Assembly (NCBI GenBank): GCA_030673645.1
Contig: DAOVIO010000097.1
Coordinates: 1-15,046, forward strand
From: JAGLSB01 sp023135955
Lineage (GTDB): Bacteria; Bacteroidota; Bacteroidia; Bacteroidales; GCA-2748055
Direction of reading: 5' to 3'
DNA: 15,046 bases
The notes under the pieces are model-generated. The model was not told the origin of the DNA and made no database searches. It worked only from the letters and a program-made list of their open reading frames with translations. Position numbers and translations under genes: made by a program. Shown one piece after another: positions 14,442-15,046 of this stretch. How positions within the stretch are numbered: the first letter of the stretch is position 1; each line of letters begins with the position of its first letter.

Positions 14442-15046
14442 ATGGAAAGAAAAATCAGCATTTTTACAGTACTCGGAATTTTCCTAGTTTCAATATTTGC
14501 AGGAGGAAATTTACAAGCTCAGAATACCATGCCTGAGGTAATGGAACAGGGAAGCTTGGAGGAACAAAAAGAATACCTTGAAGAAAGAATGAATATTTAC
14601 AATGGCTATAGAGCAGTAAGGGATGATATCTTTTTGCAGATGCTGAAAAATTCGCTTGATTCACTCAATTCTGCCAAACATGAAATTGATGTACTACTTG
14701 AATCTGAAAATAATCTACAGTCAACTATTGAATCTTTGAATTCTGATTTAGGGAAGGCTAAATCTGCTAAAGACAAGGCTATTAAAGATAAGAATACATT
14801 ATTATTTTTCGGAAACTCTATGAATAAAATTACATACAACCTTATTCTTTGGGGCGTTATCGTTGGATTAACTTTTCTGCTTGTATTAATTTTTATCTTT
14901 TATAAAAGAAACTACAAAATTACAAGTAATACCAGAAAAGATCTTGAAGATACCCGGGAAGAATTTGATGCTTTCCGAAAAACATCACGGGAAAAACAAG
15001 AACAAACTGTTATTAATCACTTTAATGAGATAAAGAAATTGAAAGG
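14442..15046 (+). CDS. Small coiled-coil envelope protein of Bacteroidota (3' truncated)
   Basis: The frame is open to the right edge, giving 201 complete codons. It begins MERKISIFTVLGIFLVSIFA with a signal peptide ending near LQAQ. A long heptad-like coiled coil follows (roughly 35-120, rich in E, L, K, S and N), then a membrane helix at about 133-155 (ILWGVIVGLTFLLVLIFIFY), then a charged coiled coil starting YKRNYKITSNTRKDLEDTRE. I recognise the order of signal, LEEQxxYxxExxNxYxxYxxVR-like motif, coiled coil, FGxxMxKxxYNxIxW and membrane helix from a Bacteroidota family that databases often label tRNA (guanine-N1)-methyltransferase. Nothing here resembles TrmD, and an exported membrane protein could not act on tRNA, so that name should not be used. 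Function unknown; a cell-envelope structural role is plausible. Confidence 0.8.
   Translation, partial: MERKISIFTVLGIFLVSIFAGGNLQAQNTMPEVMEQGSLEEQKEYLEERMNIYNGYRAVRDDIFLQMLKNSLDSLNSAKHEIDVLLESENNLQSTIESLNSDLGKAKSAKDKAIKDKNTLLFFGNSMNKITYNLILWGVIVGLTFLLVLIFIFYKRNYKITSNTRKDLEDTREEFDAFRKTSREKQEQTVINHFNEIKKLK

Noticed and set aside
14464..14839. Two minus-strand frames near the right edge
   Set aside because: They are antisense to the coiled-coil envelope protein, which has a coherent signal peptide and membrane helix.

Overview
This window is chromosomal DNA from a low-GC member of the Bacteroidota, most likely an anaerobic or facultative Marinilabiliales-type organism. The evidence is: start codons without clear Shine-Dalgarno sequences; one-to-seven-base gene spacing; short A/T-rich intergenic stretches full of small palindromes; an H-box kinase with several PAS domains; and, at the right edge, a short coiled-coil envelope protein of a family I associate with Bacteroidota. 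All recognisable genes lie on the + strand.

Layout. (1) 1-2302 is the end of a redox operon. It holds the C-terminal part of a NuoF/HndC-like NADH-binding flavoprotein, then a 520-residue iron-sulfur/FAD protein joining a [2Fe-2S] domain, a GltD/NfnB-type FAD fold and a terminal [4Fe-4S] site. The second protein appears to have lost the whole NAD(P)-binding Rossmann domain of the GltD/NfnB family. (2) 2302-3450 is an exported eight-blade PQQ-like beta-propeller whose ATG overlaps the upstream stop codon. (3) 3448-3622 is an intergenic inverted repeat made of doubled arms. (4) 3625-4914 is a GT4-type glycosyltransferase. (5) 4911-6322 is an accessory islet: a dispersed repeat, a 33-residue tail of a DNA methyltransferase, an intact AT-rich gene resembling DUF2971, a 34-residue winged-helix tail of a Fic- or RecG-like protein abutting that gene's stop codon, and two copies of a 20-nt palindrome. 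(6) 6323-11610 is an export operon: a LolD/MacB-type ABC ATPase, a 1084-residue FtsX-like permease with about ten membrane helices, and a PQQ-like beta-propeller lipoprotein. (7) 11706-14090 is a soluble PAS/GAF histidine kinase without a partner regulator in view. (8) 14091-14441 is a gene-free stretch with a perfect 28-nt palindrome and an inverted second copy of the repeat found at 4915. (9) 14442 to the right edge is the start of the small coiled-coil membrane protein.

How the genes may work together. The ABC ATPase, the giant permease and the PQQ lipoprotein form a plausible envelope export or mechanotransmission module. The glycosyltransferase and the first beta-propeller may belong to the same ancestral cassette, now split by the islet; this is inference from order, orientation and remembered parallels in Planctomycetes-type genomes. 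The redox pair is a separate cytoplasmic unit, probably an NADH-linked, possibly electron-bifurcating, complex of the HydABC/Nfn kind, with no hydrogenase H-cluster domain visible.
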